A stretch of 64,000 nucleotides of DNA from DATCYX01 sp963714425 (GCA_963714425.1 CAVQOI010000004.1:310001-374000); one strand, 5' to 3'; counted from the first letter of the stretch, positions 36,790-44,997 are shown. The notes: a model not told the origin generated them from the sequence alone. Numbers and translations: made by a program.

Positions 36790-37851
36790 ATGGCTAAAAA
36801 CGAGAGCACATCTCACACTCCCGAGTTCTTTCAAGCACTGCCCAAGGTGGACCTGCACCGGCATCTTGAAGGCTCGTTGCGCTACAAAACTGTGCGGGAG
36901 GTGGTCGGCACTCACGAGCTTGATCTGCCGCTAACCCCAGAATTGGAAAGCATGGTGCAGATGCAGGAGAGCGACCCGTTCACCTTCGAGACCTTCCTCT
37001 CCAAGTTTGTCCCTTTGCGCAAGCTGTATCGATCTCAAGAGATTATCCGGCGAATTACCGATGAAGCGATCGCCGATGCTGCCGCCGATAATGTTCGCTA
37101 CTTGGAGTTGCGCTTCACCCCTGTTGCCCTGAGCAAAGCCCAAGGATTTCCCCTGGTACGTGTTATCGACTGGGTCATAGAAGCCACTCGACAGGCTGAA
37201 AAAACGTATGGCATCACCACCCGGCTGATCGTGAGCTTGAATCGCCACGAAGGGATACCCCTGGCGGCGCAGGTTGCGTACCTGGCGCAAGAGCGAGTTG
37301 ACGATGGTGTCGTCGGGCTGGATCTGGCAGGCTACGAGCCAGGTTTCCCTCCCGAGCCGTTCCAATCGATATTTTACGCAGCAAAAGAAAATGGCTTAAA
37401 TATCACTGTCCACGCAGGAGAGTGGGATGCCGGCGAGCGTATCGCTGAGGCGATCGAAGTGCTGGGGGCTGACCGTATTGGGCATGGAATCCGGGTGGTC
37501 GAATCACCAAAGGCAGTGGCGATGGCGCTTGAGCACAATACGCTTTTTGAAGTGTGCCCAACAAGCAATCACCACTCTGGAGCGGTGACAGACCTCAGCG
37601 CCCATCCCTTCAAGGAAATGCTCCGCCGTGGTCTGAATGTCTCGTTGAATACAGACGACCCGGGTATCTCACAAATCACGCTGAGTCACGAATACGAGGT
37701 AGCGTGCAATCTTTTGGGCATTTCGCTCGCGACGCTCAAGGAGCGCATCCTGGCGGCGGGACGGGCTGCCTTTATGCCTCCAGATGATCGCGCCTTAATG
37801 CTCGCCGCACTGGAAACAGAGCTGCGTTCACTCCCCACAATGGAAATCTAG
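36790..37851 (+). CDS. add: Adenosine deaminase
   Basis: 353 residues. Converts adenosine (or deoxyadenosine) to inosine in the cytosol. Metal and catalytic motifs are complete: VDLHRHLEGSL (two His), HAGEWDAGERI (His and Glu), DRIGHGIRV (His), CPTSNHHSGAV and LNTDDPGIS (two Asp). The insertion VHRY-type spacing is that of bacterial Add rather than adenine deaminase, but a related aminofutalosine or 6-aminodeoxyfutalosine deaminase of the same family cannot be excluded. Six bases after the secA stop, so co-transcribed with it. Confidence 0.88.
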   Translation: MAKNESTSHTPEFFQALPKVDLHRHLEGSLRYKTVREVVGTHELDLPLTPELESMVQMQESDPFTFETFLSKFVPLRKLYRSQEIIRRITDEAIADAAADNVRYLELRFTPVALSKAQGFPLVRVIDWVIEATRQAEKTYGITTRLIVSLNRHEGIPLAAQVAYLAQERVDDGVVGLDLAGYEPGFPPEPFQSIFYAAKENGLNITVHAGEWDAGERIAEAIEVLGADRIGHGIRVVESPKAVAMALEHNTLFEVCPTSNHHSGAVTDLSAHPFKEMLRRGLNVSLNTDDPGISQITLSHEYEVACNLLGISLATLKERILAAGRAAFMPPDDRALMLAALETELRSLPTMEI

Positions 37852-37873
37852 GAAATTTTCTAATACCGGGGGT

Positions 37874-38422
37874 TCAGGGTAGTTCGGATACCCGCCGCTC
37901 CCATTCAGCGACAGCAGCACGGATCACGTTGCGGATGTCCTCATCTGGCACGGCGTCGACGCCTTCGTAGTGGTCCAACCCTACCATGACAACCATGCCT
38001 TTTGCAGGCAGTTCGAGCAGGCGGATAGCTTTGGTGCTGAGGGGTGATTCTTCCAGCATCTCCTGCAGAATCTCATCGATCTGTGCGGCAATGCTTTTGG
38101 GCTGTGGCTTGGGAGCGCGAACTTCGGACTGTAAGGCGCGCGCGATCATGTCTACCGGATTGATCGGAGCGGGCTTCTTTTGGGGAATAGGCGTGACGAG
38201 GGTCTCGGACATTAACGTAGGGGGTACCAATTCGCTCTCTTTTTTGGGAGCAGGCTGTACAGGAGGCGGGGCTGTTTGCGGAATCGATTCAATAACCGGA
38301 GTGGGGGCATCACCTTCCTTGTCAGCGCGCGGTGTACGCAGGCTCATGAGGCCTATGCCCAAGGCAAACCCGATGGCAAGGCCAATGATACCGATAATCA
38401 CCAGGAGCGCAGGATTTTCCAT
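37874..38422 (-). CDS. Membrane-anchored hypothetical protein
   Basis: 182 residues. One N-terminal membrane helix (LLVIIGIIGLAIGFALGIGL) followed by a Pro-rich linker (~35-85, TPVIESIPQTAPPPVQPAP) and a cytosolic ~90-residue domain (IAAQIDEILQEMLEESPLSTKAIRLLEL...VGLDHYEGVDAVPDEDIRNVIRAAVAEWERRVSEL). No family recognised. Last gene of the leftward operon that starts at 42264, 15 bases after mutM. Confidence 0.75.
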   Translation of the reverse strand: MENPALLVIIGIIGLAIGFALGIGLMSLRTPRADKEGDAPTPVIESIPQTAPPPVQPAPKKESELVPPTLMSETLVTPIPQKKPAPINPVDMIARALQSEVRAPKPQPKSIAAQIDEILQEMLEESPLSTKAIRLLELPAKGMVVMVGLDHYEGVDAVPDEDIRNVIRAAVAEWERRVSELP

Positions 38423-38437
38423 CAGAGCCTCCCAAAT

Positions 38438-39259
38438 TCACTTCAACTGCTGGCAATTCGGGCATATATGCGTTCCACGCTGCCCTACGACCATGCGTTC
38501 AATACCTGTACCACAATTGTAACAGGGAAACCCTGTGCGCTGATACACCTTGAAAAAGTGTTGGTAATCACCGCCCCTATACACCCAATCGATGCTTGCG
38601 CCGCTCCTACGAATACCTTCCTTAAGGACCAGCTGAATGCACTGCCGCAACCGCTCAACCTCGTCAAGAGTAAGCGCATGCGATAGCATCAACGGGTGAA
38701 GGCGCGCCGCATGCAGAGCTTCATCGGTGTAGATATTTCCCATTCCCGCCAGGAAACTCTGATCCAGCAGCAAAGGCTTCAACTGGCGCTTGTGCTCGTG
38801 CAAGCGCCGGTACAGCTCATGCGCAGTGAATGCTTCATCTAAGGGTTCAGGTCCCAGCCTGCCAAGAACACGATCAGGGTCCTCAACCAGCCAGAGGCGC
38901 CCAAACTTACGTGCGTCGTTGAACGCCAGGCGCAGGTTTCCATCCAGGTAAAGGATCAGGCGATGGTGCGGAGCCACAGGCGCAGACCCAGGCTCGACAA
39001 GCAAATCGCCGCTCATGCGCAGGTGAACCAGCAGCGTGTGTTTTGTCAGCTCGAAAAGGATGAATTTCCCCCGACGGCGGATATCCCGGATGATCTGTCC
39101 TGCAATGTCCCGTTTGAATTGCGAAGGAGGAGGCTGTGCAAGCGTTCGCTCCCATAGGAGCTCAGTCCGCAGTATGGTTCGCCCAACCAGCGGGGGTTGG
39201 TCTTCCCGCCCCTGGCGCAAGCCTGTGGCAATGGTCTCCACTTCGGGCAGTTCTGGCAT
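38438..39259 (-). CDS. mutM: Formamidopyrimidine-DNA glycosylase
   Basis: 273 residues. Removes oxidised purines such as 8-oxoguanine and cuts the abasic site. It begins with the catalytic PELPEVETI (Pro2 nucleophile, Glu3), has the H2TH region LLDQSFLAGMGNIYTDEALHAARLHP and a C-terminal zinc finger with Cys-x2-Cys and Cys-x2-Cys (CYNCGTGIERMVVGQ, CPNCQQLK). Three bases after prs in the same operon. Nothing unusual. Confidence 0.95.
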   Translation of the reverse strand: MPELPEVETIATGLRQGREDQPPLVGRTILRTELLWERTLAQPPPSQFKRDIAGQIIRDIRRRGKFILFELTKHTLLVHLRMSGDLLVEPGSAPVAPHHRLILYLDGNLRLAFNDARKFGRLWLVEDPDRVLGRLGPEPLDEAFTAHELYRRLHEHKRQLKPLLLDQSFLAGMGNIYTDEALHAARLHPLMLSHALTLDEVERLRQCIQLVLKEGIRRSGASIDWVYRGGDYQHFFKVYQRTGFPCYNCGTGIERMVVGQRGTHICPNCQQLK

Positions 39260-39262
39260 GGA

Positions 39263-40255
39263 TCACTCGTCGAAGAGCTCTCCTACGCTACGCCCTTCAT
39301 GCGCTCTGCGGATCACCTCTGCCAGCAGCGGGGCTACGCTCAGAACGGTCAGCCGGTCAGCGATCAATACTTTCTCCTTCGCCGGAATCGGGATCGTATC
39401 AGTAGTGATGATCTCTTTCAGCGGAAGCTGGCTCATGCGCTGCAAAGCAGGTGGTGAGAGCACCGAGTGTACAAAAATCAGGTATACGTCGCGCGCCCCC
39501 TTCAACTTGACCAAGTTGACCGCTTGCTCAACCGACCCGCCGGTATCGACCTCATCGTCGATGATGATCACATCCCGGTCCTTAACATCCCCAATCAGGG
39601 TAAGCGCCATGGGCGTTTCTTCTTTCCCCGCCCGCCGCTTTTCGATGAAGGCTATGGATGCCCCAATTGTGGCGGCAAAATTGCGCCCTTTCTTTGCAAA
39701 GCCCAGGTCCGCCGCCACGACGACAGGGTCGTGTAACTTAGGAAGCTTCTTTTCGATGTAGCTCGTCAGGATGTGGAAGGCTGTGAGTACGTCACCTGGG
39801 ATGGAGAAAAACCCCTGGATCTGCCCGGCGTGCAGGTCGAGCGTCATATACCGGTCGGCGCCGGCGATCTCGATCATGTCTGCCACCAGGCGGGCTGTGA
39901 TGGGTACGCGCGGCTTGTCTTTTTTATCCGAGCGGGCATAGGCCATGTAGGGGATCACTGCTGTCACACGCCCTGCAGAATCCAGGCGCAGGGTTTGAAG
40001 CATGATGAGCAGTTCCATCAAATTGCGGTGCACCGGTCTGGACGTGGTCTGGATTACGTACACATCCTGCCCGCGTGCGCTCTTGTGAAGGCGCACGAAG
40101 AGATTATCGTTGGGGTAGAGGGTCACATCCCGTCCGCTGAGCGGCAGCTCCAGGTAATCCGCAATTTGCTGTGCCAAATCAGGGCAGGCTGTTCCAGCAA
40201 ACAACTTAATGTCGCCGTACATATTGGTGTCTCGAGGAATATGATGGGTAAACAT
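39263..40255 (-). CDS. prs: Ribose-phosphate pyrophosphokinase
   Basis: 330 residues. Makes PRPP from ribose 5-phosphate and ATP. Motifs: the flexible loop region QDVYVIQTTSRPVHRNLMELL, the metal site TLDLHAGQIQGFF, and the PRPP-binding loop VIIDDEVDTGGSVEQAV. The start at MFTHHIPRD has AGGAAGGGAG 5 bases upstream; MYGDIKLFAG eleven codons later is a possible alternative. It precedes mutM and follows a GNAT gene in the leftward operon. Its activity feeds purine, histidine and NAD synthesis. Confidence 0.93.
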   Translation of the reverse strand: MFTHHIPRDTNMYGDIKLFAGTACPDLAQQIADYLELPLSGRDVTLYPNDNLFVRLHKSARGQDVYVIQTTSRPVHRNLMELLIMLQTLRLDSAGRVTAVIPYMAYARSDKKDKPRVPITARLVADMIEIAGADRYMTLDLHAGQIQGFFSIPGDVLTAFHILTSYIEKKLPKLHDPVVVAADLGFAKKGRNFAATIGASIAFIEKRRAGKEETPMALTLIGDVKDRDVIIIDDEVDTGGSVEQAVNLVKLKGARDVYLIFVHSVLSPPALQRMSQLPLKEIITTDTIPIPAKEKVLIADRLTVLSVAPLLAEVIRRAHEGRSVGELFDE

Positions 40256-40271
40256 AGGCTCCCTTCCTGGG

Positions 40272-40814
40272 TTATTGGCTCCATTCGGATCGCAGCACGC
40301 TCATCCACAGGATATCGATATAACGACCTCCCTGGAATTGCGCCTGTCGCCAGCGACCTTCATGCACAAAACCAGATTTCTCGTATGCATGAATACCTCG
40401 CTGGTTCGTCTCATAGACCCTCAGGTAGATTCGGTTCAGGTTCAATGTATTAAAGCCGTGTGACAGCAGCAATTTCATGGCTTCGCTTCCATAGCCCTGG
40501 TTCCAGTGGGACTTATCGCCAATAAAGATGCCCAGCTCGATGGAGCGATTGCGCCAATCCAAATTCAACATCCCGCAATTGCCGATTGGCTTCCAGCCTT
40601 CGCCCTGTCGGATTTCGATGACCATGGGGTGCTCTTCCTCAGGCTGTTTGAGCATCTCTTCGAACCAGTGCTCTTCTTTCACCATGGACATGGGCAGGTA
40701 GAGCAGGAGATGTTCGCGCACCTCCGGGTCGTTCAACCAGGCGACAAAACGGGGGAGGTCTTCACGCTCTGGAGCCCGCAGGCGGATGCGCTCGCCGTAG
40801 ATCATTGCACTCAC
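40272..40814 (-). CDS. GNAT-family N-acetyltransferase (RimJ/RimL-like)
   Basis: 180 residues, a single GNAT fold. YGERIRLRAPEREDLPRFVAWLNDPEV is the typical RimJ/RimL opening, GIFIGDKSHWNQGYGSEAMKLLL carries the acetyl-CoA loop (Q-G-Y-G-S-E), and LRVYETNQRGIHAYEKSGFVHEG the C-terminal CoA contact. Substrate unknown: protein N-termini or a polyamine/antibiotic. Sits 11 bases after meaB in the same operon; no functional link is evident. Confidence 0.88.
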   Translation of the reverse strand: MSAMIYGERIRLRAPEREDLPRFVAWLNDPEVREHLLLYLPMSMVKEEHWFEEMLKQPEEEHPMVIEIRQGEGWKPIGNCGMLNLDWRNRSIELGIFIGDKSHWNQGYGSEAMKLLLSHGFNTLNLNRIYLRVYETNQRGIHAYEKSGFVHEGRWRQAQFQGGRYIDILWMSVLRSEWSQ

Positions 40815-40825
40815 CTCACTTCATT

Positions 40826-41848
40826 TTATCCAGGCGAACCATTTAATAGTGCTGCCACAGCTTGCCAGGGAGAGAGCTCCCGCTGAAGCACCCGGTCTAC
40901 AACTTCCTGGTAAGAATCTTGGGCGATGGTCTGCCTCCACTGCAGAACCAAAGCGGATTGCAACAGATTCTCCAGCTCGGAATGCAAGCGTGAGCGCTCA
41001 CGAACCTGCCACTCACCGCTCTCTTGAAGATAATGCTGGTGGCGGGCGATCTCATGATACAGCTCAACCATACCGATGCCCTGCGTGGCGACCGTGCGGA
41101 GCACCGGAGTTTGCCAGAGCGGTGCATCCGAATCAAGCAGCGATGGTTGGCTCGGCATTTCCACGATTCCATGGTGCAGATAGGCGCCACGTACTGGATG
41201 CGCCAGTTGCAGCATGCCGCGCAGAGCCCGCTCGGTGTTCTCCACACCCGGGCGGTCGGCTTTGTTCACTACCAGCACATCGGCAATCTCCAGGATGCCG
41301 GCTTTGATCGCCTGGATCTCATCCCCCAGTCCTGGGGCTTCAACGACCAGAGTGGTGTGCGCCAGGCGGGCGATATCCACTTCGGCTTGACCCGCGCCGA
41401 CCGTCTCGATCAAAATCACCTCGAAGCCGGCGGCATCTAGGGCGAGGACCATGCTGGCGGTAGCCACTGCAAGGCCGCCCAACGAGCCGCGCGAGGCCAT
41501 CGAGCGGATGAAGACCCCCGGGTCGCCGGCAAGATCGCGCATGCGCACCCGGTCTCCAAGCAGAGCACCCCCGGTGAAAGGGCTGGATGGGTCGACTGCT
41601 ACGATCCCCACTCTTCTTGGCATATGACCTTCTGGGGGCTGTCGATAAACGCGGGCGAGCTGGTTGACAAGTGAAGATTTCCCCGTTCCAGGTGCGCCGG
41701 TCACGCCAATCAAGTGCGCCTTGCCGGTATGCGCGAAAAGCGCATCCAGCGCGAGGCGACCATCGGGTGTGTCGTTCTCAACCTGGGTGAGCAAGCGGGC
41801 CAGTGCCAGCCGGTTGCCGTCCAACACTGAATCGACCAGTTCCATCAA
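40826..41848 (-). CDS. meaB: MeaB/ArgK-type G-protein chaperone of B12-dependent mutase
   Basis: 340 residues. P-loop GTPase with G1 GVTGAPGTGKSSLVNQL, the Walker-B/G3 region IETVGAGQAEVDIARLA, and G4 NKADRPGVENTERALRGML. The family loads and protects adenosylcobalamin in methylmalonyl-CoA and isobutyryl-CoA mutases. It starts five bases after the cobalamin-binding subunit (41854), so the two are coupled. The catalytic subunit is at 22293. Cytosolic. Confidence 0.92.
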   Translation of the reverse strand: MMELVDSVLDGNRLALARLLTQVENDTPDGRLALDALFAHTGKAHLIGVTGAPGTGKSSLVNQLARVYRQPPEGHMPRRVGIVAVDPSSPFTGGALLGDRVRMRDLAGDPGVFIRSMASRGSLGGLAVATASMVLALDAAGFEVILIETVGAGQAEVDIARLAHTTLVVEAPGLGDEIQAIKAGILEIADVLVVNKADRPGVENTERALRGMLQLAHPVRGAYLHHGIVEMPSQPSLLDSDAPLWQTPVLRTVATQGIGMVELYHEIARHQHYLQESGEWQVRERSRLHSELENLLQSALVLQWRQTIAQDSYQEVVDRVLQRELSPWQAVAALLNGSPG

Positions 41849-41853
41849 TGGAT

Positions 41854-42264
41854 TTATACCGCTGCTCCAGCAGCGATCGCTCTACGAATATCCTGGATAA
41901 TGCTCTCGGTGATCGTACCGGGGCCATACACACCCACCACGCCAATCTCCATCAGCCGCGGGACATCCTCATCGGGGATGATGCCGCCCACAAACACTTT
42001 GACGTGATCCTGCCCGTTTGCCCGTAGCAGCTCCATCACGCGCGGCACCAGTGCCATGTGCGCTCCGGATAAGATCGATAACCCCACCGCGTCGACATCC
42101 TCTTGCAAAGCCGCCTCAGAAACCATCTCTGGGGTCTGGCGCAGGCCGGTGTAGATCACTTCCATGCCGGCGTCGCGCAGGGCGCGCGCCACCACCTTCG
42201 CCCCCCGGTCGTGCCCATCCAACCCCGGTTTGGCCACCAAGACGCGGATTTTTCGCTCGGTCAT
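41854..42264 (-). CDS. Cobalamin-binding small subunit of acyl-CoA mutase
   Basis: 136 residues, a free-standing B12-binding domain. The base-off/His-on motif D-x-H-x2-G is present (KPGLDGHDRGAKVV), followed by SxL (GLSILSGAHM) and GG (FVGGIIPDED). Family comparison: the C-terminal domain of methylmalonyl-CoA mutase or the small subunit of split mutases. First gene of the leftward operon; the leader at 42311-42480 and promoters upstream serve it. A second -10 (TATAAT at 42305-42300, leftward) lies ~35 bases before the start. Confidence 0.92.
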   Translation of the reverse strand: MTERKIRVLVAKPGLDGHDRGAKVVARALRDAGMEVIYTGLRQTPEMVSEAALQEDVDAVGLSILSGAHMALVPRVMELLRANGQDHVKVFVGGIIPDEDVPRLMEIGVVGVYGPGTITESIIQDIRRAIAAGAAV

Positions 42265-42310
42265 AAGCTCATCACTCCAAGGTCAAAATTGGATGGACTG
42301 ATTATACCTT

Positions 42311-42480
42311 AAGGACAAGAAGCCGCCCAAAAGGACGGCTCCTTGCAGCGCTGCGGCAACCTTATCCAATCAGGAGGAGGGATGCCGCAGCGCTTGGTTT
42401 GGTACTACTGTCATACATGTCGGCATCACCTCCTCTTTGGTGGGATAGCAGAGGAGTGAGCCGGTCTCCCGGCTCGATAG
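42311..42480 (-). promoter_or_regulatory. Structured leader RNA with mini-ORF and attenuator-like hairpin
   Basis: Read leftward from a strong promoter. Hairpin 1 is GAGCCGG-GAGA-CCGGCTC (42475-42458). CTCCTCT (42456-42450) can mask the Shine-Dalgarno AGAGGAG (42436-42430) of an 18-codon ORF. A 12-bp stem follows whose first arm lies in codons 9-12 of that ORF (42394-42383) and whose second arm lies past its stop (42358-42347). Last comes a 12-bp stem with TTTT loop (42344-42317), terminator-like, with only a weak T tract. The same Shine-Dalgarno can alternatively pair with CCTCCTC in the ORF. The layout is like translation-coupled attenuation of the mutase operon. The ligand is unknown and no B12-box is seen. 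Confidence 0.6.
42362..42418 (-). CDS. Putative 18-residue leader peptide
   Basis: ATG at 42418 reads MYDSSTKPSAAASLLLIG and then TAA. It is preceded by AGGAGGTGAT, a ten-base perfect match to the 16S rRNA 3' end, six bases upstream. Overlapping ATG codons in another frame give a different 18-residue peptide, but with too short a spacing. Codons 9-12 (Ser-Ala-Ala-Ala) form one arm of a 12-bp hairpin. The peptide matches nothing I know; only ribosome transit may matter. Confidence 0.45.
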   Translation of the reverse strand: MYDSSTKPSAAASLLLIG

Positions 42481-42482
42481 AA

Positions 42483-42510
42483 AGTATACCCGAAAGCTCC
42501 GGATTGTCAA
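42483..42510 (-). promoter_or_regulatory. Strong sigma-70 type promoter of the leader/mutase-subunit operon
   Basis: Leftward: consensus -35 TTGACA (42510-42505), 16-base spacer, -10 TATACT (42488-42483). This is the closest match to consensus in the window. Transcription would start near 42477, just before hairpin 1 of the leader. Confidence 0.75.
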
Positions 42511-42538
42511 TATGGGGTCTGACCACCTCACCCCCCTA

Positions 42539-42566
42539 CCCCCCTCTCCGCTGGCGGAGAGGGGGG
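42539..42566. repeat. C-rich/G-rich palindromic intergenic repeat, copy 2
   Basis: CCCCCCTCTCCGC (42539-42551) and GCGGAGAGGGGGG (42554-42566) are perfectly complementary; a run of CCCCCCTACC precedes. Related to 12041-12066 and 44998-45024. Confidence 0.7.
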
Positions 42567-42574
42567 AATCAATA

Positions 42575-42618
42575 CATGGTCATGGCAGGCGCTTTGCGCC
42601 TGCCATGACCATGAAATT
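42575..42618. terminator. Long perfect hairpin, terminator-like
   Basis: CATGGTCATGGCAGGCGC (42575-42592), loop TTT, then the exact complement (42596-42613), followed rightward by AAATTTTT. It stands 50 bases past the stop of the leftward hydrolase gene. The T-run is on the rightward side, so direction is uncertain. Confidence 0.6.
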
Positions 42619-42667
42619 TTTACCCTCCCCATTCGGTGTGGTGGAAATATTCCGGGGTGTGTGGGGG

Positions 42668-43711
42668 TTATATCGCCGCCATGCCCGGCCAGGCGGCGAT
42701 GGGATCGGTGGAGCGCACCAGGTGCATGCCGGCCTGGGCGAAGCGCTGGTAAGCCTCGTCGGCGGGTGCGGTGTAATCCACCACGCCCGGCACGACCACC
42801 GGCGAGGTGCAGTCCTCCAGCAGGTAGACTTTCCCCGCCAGCGAAGGGTCGCGCTCCTGGATCTGCCTGAGCAGGTCCTCGACCGTCCAGGCCACGCAGT
42901 GGCTCTTGGCCTCCCCGGCGATGATCACAGCGTCGTAGGTCTCGACGATCTCCAAGAAGCGCGGGTTCTTCTCGCCGATAGGCTCCCCGCTGGGGCCGTC
43001 CAGCACCTCGGGCCCGATGGCGGAGTAAGCCTCGGTGGTGGCTGCCTGGCCCTTAATGACCACCTCCGCCTGTGACTGGCGAGCGATGGTGTGGAAGAAG
43101 AGCGCCTCCTCCAGCGCGGAGACCAGGGCATGCCCGACACCGCCCAGCATGGCATGGTAGGGCCAGATGGTGAGGTCGTACTTGCTCTGCGATTTCAGCT
43201 CCTGTGTGTAGTGCAGCAGCAGCCCCTGCCCGTAGGCGGGGTCGATGCCGAGCCCCTCGGCAATCTGCGAGTTGAAGCGCCAGCGTCCCCGGGTTACGTC
43301 GTCGTAAGAGACCAGGGTCAGCGGGGCGGGATGCTGGCCCTTCTCATCCACCAGGAAGACGGGGTGAAAGATCTGCATGGCTTGATGGGTGTCCATGGTG
43401 GCGGCGAGGTGGGTGAGCGCCCCCAGGTTGTGATAAATGAACTCGCACAGGCGGCGCACGTCATCCACCGCCCCCCTGCCGGAACGCCCGGCGACGAACA
43501 GCTCGAAGTCCGGCAGGCAGAAGGTGTTCTGCACGTCGATGGCGATCAGGGCAATGCGCTTGCGGTCTTGAGATGAGGGGGCCAGGCTGTGCTGGGCTGC
43601 CCAGCTGCGCGCCGCCCCCGCCAGCGATTGGTAGGGCACGCGGCGCACCTGGTCGATGTGCCGGGGATCGAAATGGGGTGGGAGAGGGATGGGGGAAGGG
43701 AGTGCGCTCAT
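42668..43711 (-). CDS. Isochorismatase-fold cysteine hydrolase (nicotinamidase-like)
   Basis: 347 residues, longer than PncA (~200) because of an N-terminal ~65-residue extension and insertions. Family triad: Asp in IALIAIDVQNTF, a Lys likely within the EEALFFHTIAR/VVIKGQ region, and Cys in AGEAKSHCVAWTVEDL. The His-containing THLAATMDTHQAMQIFHPVF segment fits the metal site of nicotinamidases. Likely activity: hydrolysis of nicotinamide or another amide. RBS GAGGAGG, 6 bases upstream. The promoter carries a palindromic operator (see 43730). Single-gene transcript. Confidence 0.8.
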   Translation of the reverse strand: MSALPSPIPLPPHFDPRHIDQVRRVPYQSLAGAARSWAAQHSLAPSSQDRKRIALIAIDVQNTFCLPDFELFVAGRSGRGAVDDVRRLCEFIYHNLGALTHLAATMDTHQAMQIFHPVFLVDEKGQHPAPLTLVSYDDVTRGRWRFNSQIAEGLGIDPAYGQGLLLHYTQELKSQSKYDLTIWPYHAMLGGVGHALVSALEEALFFHTIARQSQAEVVIKGQAATTEAYSAIGPEVLDGPSGEPIGEKNPRFLEIVETYDAVIIAGEAKSHCVAWTVEDLLRQIQERDPSLAGKVYLLEDCTSPVVVPGVVDYTAPADEAYQRFAQAGMHLVRSTDPIAAWPGMAAI

Positions 43712-43729
43712 CGAGCCTCCTCAGGGCAT

Positions 43730-43778
43730 TTAGTGTATATTGAACACTAATTATACCAGATGGCGGAGGATTCGTCAA
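43730..43778 (-). promoter_or_regulatory. Promoter with overlapping palindromic operator
   Basis: Leftward: -35 TTGACG (43778-43773), 17-base spacer, -10 TATAAT (43755-43750). Starting at the last T of the -10 is TTAGTGT-TCAATAT-ACACTAA (43750-43730), a perfect 7-bp inverted repeat over the transcription start, as for a repressor. A nicotinamidase-like product makes an NAD-metabolism repressor such as NrtR a reasonable guess. Confidence 0.65.
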
Positions 43779-43785
43779 GAAGGGC

Positions 43786-43808
43786 GGGAGAGCTCGGGGT
43801 GCTCTCCC
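43786..43808. other. Hairpin upstream of the hydrolase promoter
   Basis: GGGAGAGC (43786-43793) pairs with GCTCTCCC (43801-43808), 7-base loop. No T-run; could be a weak terminator or part of the region between the two leftward genes. Confidence 0.35.
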
Positions 43809-43949
43809 ACATGAGGTTTCCCAACTGCGGGCGATCAAGGGGCTGCGTGTGATCTAATCCGGGTGTTGGGTCTCGGGGCAAATCAAACAATATGGTTAGA
43901 ACTGCGTACATCAGCCCCTCGTCCCAACCAACACCCCAGGAGCTGCCTT

Positions 43950-43987
43950 CAAAATAAAAGTGGGAGCGCTGGACTACACTCCCACTT
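43950..43987 (-). terminator. Terminator of the FTR1 gene
   Basis: AAGTGGGAG (43958-43966) pairs with CTCCCACTT (43979-43987), 12-base loop; read leftward it is followed by TTTTATTTTG. It lies 22 bases past the FTR1 stop. Confidence 0.8.
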
Positions 43988-44009
43988 GAAAATATCAATT
44001 CACTGCCCG

Positions 44010-44831
44010 TCAGGCGCTCTGGGCGGCGGGCTCCACCGCCCGGCTGCGGCGCAGCCCAACGCCGATGCCGACGAAATAGGTGAGATATGCCAGCACCTCG
44101 GTTAGCGAGGGGTTGCCGTTGTAGCCGAACAGCGCCTTGACTAACTGCCCCAGCACGCCGTTCTCATCCAGCAGGAAGTTGGTATCCCACACGTGCTCGA
44201 CCACCGCCGGGATCCAGCCCACCTCGTTGAACTCGTGCACGCCGTGCGCCACCAGCCCGGCGGCGAACAGGATCAGCAGCACGCCGGTGACCTGGAAGAA
44301 ACGCCGCAGGTCCAGGCGCAGGCTGGCTGCGAAGATCATCCCGCCCAGCAGGATCGCTCCCGCCAGACCCAGCAGGGCGCCGATCAGGGTCTGCAGCGCG
44401 CTGGAGGCAAAGGCTGTGGCGGTGAGAAAAAGCGCCAGCTCGACGCCTTCCCGCAACACCGCCAGAAAAGCCAGCAAGAACAATGCTCGCACACCGGCGC
44501 GGGTGACGGCATGGCGCACGCCAGCCTCCAGCTCGCCCTTGATCGTGCGGGATTGGCGGCTCATCCAGAAGATCATCCAGGTCAGCACGCCAGCCGCCAG
44601 GAACATGGCGACGCCTTCAAAGATCTGCTCGGCGGCTCCTTCCAGGGAGGCGCCTACCGAGTACAGCGCCAGGGCTGCCAGAAGGCTGAGGGCTGATGCG
44701 GAGGACACCCCCCACCACACCGTGGACGTGAGATCCTGGCGATCCAGTTTGCGCAGCGCCCCCAGGACGATACCGATAATCAGGGCGGCTTCGAGCCCTT
44801 CTCGAAGTGAGAGTAGAAAACTGGCAAGCAT
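44010..44831 (-). CDS. FTR1-family iron permease
   Basis: 273 residues with seven hydrophobic segments. The two diagnostic REGLE-type iron motifs are present: LREGLEAALIIGIVLGAL near the N-terminus and AVLREGVELALFL at ~130. This is the EfeU/FTR1 family of ferrous/ferric uptake channels in the inner membrane. The usual partners EfeO/EfeB or a multicopper oxidase are not next to it. Single-gene transcript, with no recognisable Fur box in the AT-rich upstream region. Confidence 0.9.
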   Translation of the reverse strand: MLASFLLSLREGLEAALIIGIVLGALRKLDRQDLTSTVWWGVSSASALSLLAALALYSVGASLEGAAEQIFEGVAMFLAAGVLTWMIFWMSRQSRTIKGELEAGVRHAVTRAGVRALFLLAFLAVLREGVELALFLTATAFASSALQTLIGALLGLAGAILLGGMIFAASLRLDLRRFFQVTGVLLILFAAGLVAHGVHEFNEVGWIPAVVEHVWDTNFLLDENGVLGQLVKALFGYNGNPSLTEVLAYLTYFVGIGVGLRRSRAVEPAAQSA

Positions 44832-44997
44832 GACGGTCCTCCGAACGCTGTAGGGGTATGCTACCCGCTATCCTGCGTGTTCTGGATCGCGGACGAGAGC
44901 ATTCTAACATAGGGGGTGATATTTTTCAATAATTTTTATCATCTTTATCTAGATTATTATTTGTGGCGCCCTGCGGCAGAACAACCCCCACCCCCGA

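Noticed and set aside
39036..40453. Rightward frames of 241 and 226 codons over mutM and prs
   Set aside because: Both cover well-conserved enzymes on the other strand and have no domain of their own.
42311..42480. Cobalamin riboswitch upstream of the mutase-subunit operon
   Set aside because: No B12-box (GCCACTG-type) or long riboswitch core is present; the leader holds a mini-ORF and hairpins instead.
44137..44853. 238-codon frame antisense to the FTR1 permease
   Set aside because: Ser/Arg/Ala-rich shadow of the membrane protein; no start signal.
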